64,000 nucleotides of DNA from NCBI RefSeq assembly GCF_015356785.1, contig NZ_JAAEJV010000003.1, positions 1 through 64,000 of the forward strand. Reading direction: 5' to 3'. The notes under the pieces were generated by a model that made no database searches, was not told the DNA's origin, and worked only from the letters and a program-made list of their open reading frames with translations. The stretch is from Candidatus Neptunochlamydia vexilliferae. Lineage in GTDB: Bacteria > Chlamydiota > Chlamydiia > Chlamydiales > Simkaniaceae. Of the stretch, positions 62,453 to 64,000 are shown piece by piece (position 1 is the first letter of the stretch; every line of letters begins with the position of its first letter). Both the position numbers and the translations under genes were made by a program.

Positions 62453-63388
62453 ATGAACATTAAAGGCATTTTTTCTACACAAACATTTTTCAAAGCAAAA
62501 GATTTCGTAACCACAAAAACATTTGTAACCCATGCTGTAACAGCTGTAGCCAGCGCTTTTTTTACTGCTTTAGCGGTCTATTTTGCTTGCAGAAAACCCC
62601 AGGACCGAACGCGCCCTGAACTTGAGAACTCACCCAAAGAAGCATCGATTTCCCTTGAAGAGCTAAAAAGGCTTCTCCCAAACGAAAATATAACCACAAC
62701 TGACGATGCAAAAAGCAAAATCAAGAGCTTGAGAGAAAAACAACTCAACAACCAGCAAACTCCTTCAAGTAGCTCTTCTAGCTCCTCAAGCAAACAAAGC
62801 ATTGTCCTTGAAAAAAAGGACCTTGAAAACCTTATTCGTGGAGCTAAATTGGGCGCTAGGGTAACTAAAGCATCTCAACAGATAAAAACTTCAGTGCTAA
62901 GCCAACTCTTACAAAACTCTCGACAACTAAGATCTGTTAACAACTTTAAAAAAGATCTTGAAAAACTAATTAATGGTAAAGAGATTAAAAATGCTTCAAT
63001 AGATGACCTAATTAAACTTAAAAACCAAATAAAATCTGGATTAAAAAGTTTAAACAGCGTTCTGGGGCTTGTTGAACAACAGCTTAAACAAAACACTCAA
63101 AATTGGCAACAAATCCAGTTTACTGTTAGTAATCTTGATAACAGCCTTCTTCAGTCTACAGCTCAAAATGTTAGCTCTTCTAAAAATAGCGAGTGGCAAG
63201 CGATTCTAAAGGAAAAACACGACCGGCTAAAGCACCATCTGGATGCCATAGGGACTGAGCTTCAAAGAAGGGGAAATGCCTTCCTTGTAGAAGCGCTCAA
63301 AAACATAAACCAGTCAGTTTCTCTAGATCAATCCAGTAGTGACGATGAAAATTCAGGGTGGTCAAGCTCAGACTCAGACAGCGATTAA
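62453..63388 (+). CDS. Serine-rich coiled-coil membrane protein
   Basis: The 311-residue protein has one hydrophobic segment (about 24-45, VTAVASAFFTALAVYFACRK) and a serine run (about 102-110). A coiled-coil body follows (about 120-280), and the C-terminus is Ser/Asp-rich (SSDSDSD). The start is the ATG at 62453 with TAGGAG; a TTG lies one codon upstream. Its stop overlaps the convergent BY-kinase-like gene by 4 bp. The layout resembles Inc-like or effector proteins but lacks the bilobed Inc hydrophobic pair. Function unknown. Confidence 0.7.
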   Translation: MNIKGIFSTQTFFKAKDFVTTKTFVTHAVTAVASAFFTALAVYFACRKPQDRTRPELENSPKEASISLEELKRLLPNENITTTDDAKSKIKSLREKQLNNQQTPSSSSSSSSSKQSIVLEKKDLENLIRGAKLGARVTKASQQIKTSVLSQLLQNSRQLRSVNNFKKDLEKLINGKEIKNASIDDLIKLKNQIKSGLKSLNSVLGLVEQQLKQNTQNWQQIQFTVSNLDNSLLQSTAQNVSSSKNSEWQAILKEKHDRLKHHLDAIGTELQRRGNAFLVEALKNINQSVSLDQSSSDDENSGWSSSDSDSD

Positions 63389-64000
63389 CCCAAAAAGGCA
63401 AGGCTATGCCCCTCTTTTTCCCAGGTGAAGTAGGGGGCGAGCTCTCTCTCGGAGGCCCCTTCTAGGTTGAGGACCATCAGGTCAGCGTGGGCAAAGAAGG
63501 TCTGCGGTAGGGCACTTGTTAAGTCGGCTTGCAGAGGAAGAAGAATCACGTCGTAGGTTTCTTTAAGCTCTTTAAGGAATGTCGCAAACTTTTCTCCCTT
63601 TAGCGCCTCGTTAATATAGGACGTATTTCCCCCCAATACTATCAGATCCCCAAACGGTTTTTTCTCAATCGTCGGAGCTTTTGCCTCCCCTTCCAAGAAG
63701 TGGATGAGGCCGGGAACATTTTTTTGGGAGGCATGGAGACCGATCACAAGGACTTTTTTTCCCTCTTTGGTGAGGAGTTTGGCGAGGGAGGGGGCATAAT
63801 CCTCCTCTTTGCCTAAGATGAGGGCGACAGCGGCGGGAAGTTTTTTTTCAATGAGAAGAGAGAGATGACGCAGGGTCTCGAGCTCTTGTTTATCGAGCGA
63901 TCCAAGGACTTTTTTTCCTCTAAGGGCTAGGTTGTGGAGGGTCAGAGGAAAACCTTTATGGAAGTGGTAGAGCATGCAGAGGGCAAAGGTAATCAGTGCT
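63385..64000 (-). CDS. BY-kinase/Wzc-like protein, 5' end outside window
   Basis: The frame is open to the right edge, so the start is not seen. At the cut end a hydrophobic helix (ITFALCMLYHF) precedes a cytoplasmic domain resembling bacterial tyrosine kinases of the Wzc type. Features are TLRHLSLLIEKK, GKEEDYAPSLAKLLTKEGKK, VLVIGL, and YDVILLPLQADLTSA as a Walker B-like strand. The expected Walker A GxxxGEGKS is replaced by GKEEDYAPSLA, so ATP binding may be lost. Length after the helix fits. A link to the nearby O-antigen-ligase-like gene is likely. Confidence 0.65.
   Translation of the reverse strand, partial: ALITFALCMLYHFHKGFPLTLHNLALRGKKVLGSLDKQELETLRHLSLLIEKKLPAAVALILGKEEDYAPSLAKLLTKEGKKVLVIGLHASQKNVPGLIHFLEGEAKAPTIEKKPFGDLIVLGGNTSYINEALKGEKFATFLKELKETYDVILLPLQADLTSALPQTFFAHADLMVLNLEGASERELAPYFTWEKEGHSLAFLG

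Overview
The window comes from a member of the phylum Chlamydiae that lies outside the classical genus Chlamydia. The evidence is gene order. From memory of the C. trachomatis gene order, three blocks are recognisable: hisS-aspS-mip-trmL-trxA (CT543-CT539), plsC-cmk-cdsA-uppS / secDF-recJ-euo-gltX with tsp, cysJ, ispF, murA and argS nearby (CT434-CT455), and npt-pgsA-sohB-polA-coaE-rho (CT495-CT491). The EUO-type repressor, the fused SecDF, the NTT-family nucleotide transporter and the flavodoxin-less CysJ all fit an obligate intracellular chlamydia. Poly-serine proteins and eukaryote-like repeat proteins (ankyrin, TPR, Sel1) suggest an amoeba- or protist-associated lineage. A Simkaniaceae-like origin is a guess only. 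No rRNA or tRNA gene was seen.

Layout: 0-2 kb holds a serine-tagged partial gene, a hypothetical gene and a heptad-repeat coiled-coil gene. 2-7.7 kb is the hisS-aspS-mip-trmL / trxA block. 8-18.4 kb carries an HTH regulator, plsC-cmk-cdsA-uppS on the minus strand and secDF-recJ on the plus strand. 18.7-25.9 kb is an accessory island: a palindromic element split by an insertion sequence, a 1635-residue ankyrin-patatin-NB-ARC-TPR protein, and a candidate small RNA. 25.9-41 kb has euo, tsp, an AAA/DUF4143-type ATPase, gltX, cysJ, ispF, small membrane or exported proteins, an ATP-grasp-like protein, murA, epmB, a second ATPase and argS. 41.1-44.5 kb is a 1127-residue Sel1-repeat protein with serine-rich ends. 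44.7-48.3 kb is CT538-like-tsaE-engB-dnaQ-pgk. 48.6-59.6 kb is npt-dedA-pgsA-yhcG-gltT-sppA-polA-coaE-rho. 59.6-64 kb has a solitary TnpB, a Wzy/O-antigen-ligase-like protein, another serine-rich membrane protein and the 3' part of a BY-kinase-like gene.

The housekeeping genes cover aminoacylation (hisS, aspS, argS, gltX), envelope lipids and peptidoglycan precursors (plsC, cdsA, pgsA, uppS, murA), secretion (secDF, tsp, sppA), DNA repair and termination (recJ, polA, dnaQ, rho) and uptake from the host (npt, gltT). Two unusual layers sit on this background. One is a set of five dispersed, near-palindromic elements of 162-170 bp, plus one of about 480 bp; they lie at gene ends or in leader regions, and one forms the last 13 codons of aspS. 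The other is a set of AT-richer, serine-tagged proteins. The main one has the domain order of an NLR-type (STAND) immune receptor with a patatin lipase and is the best candidate for an undescribed system here.
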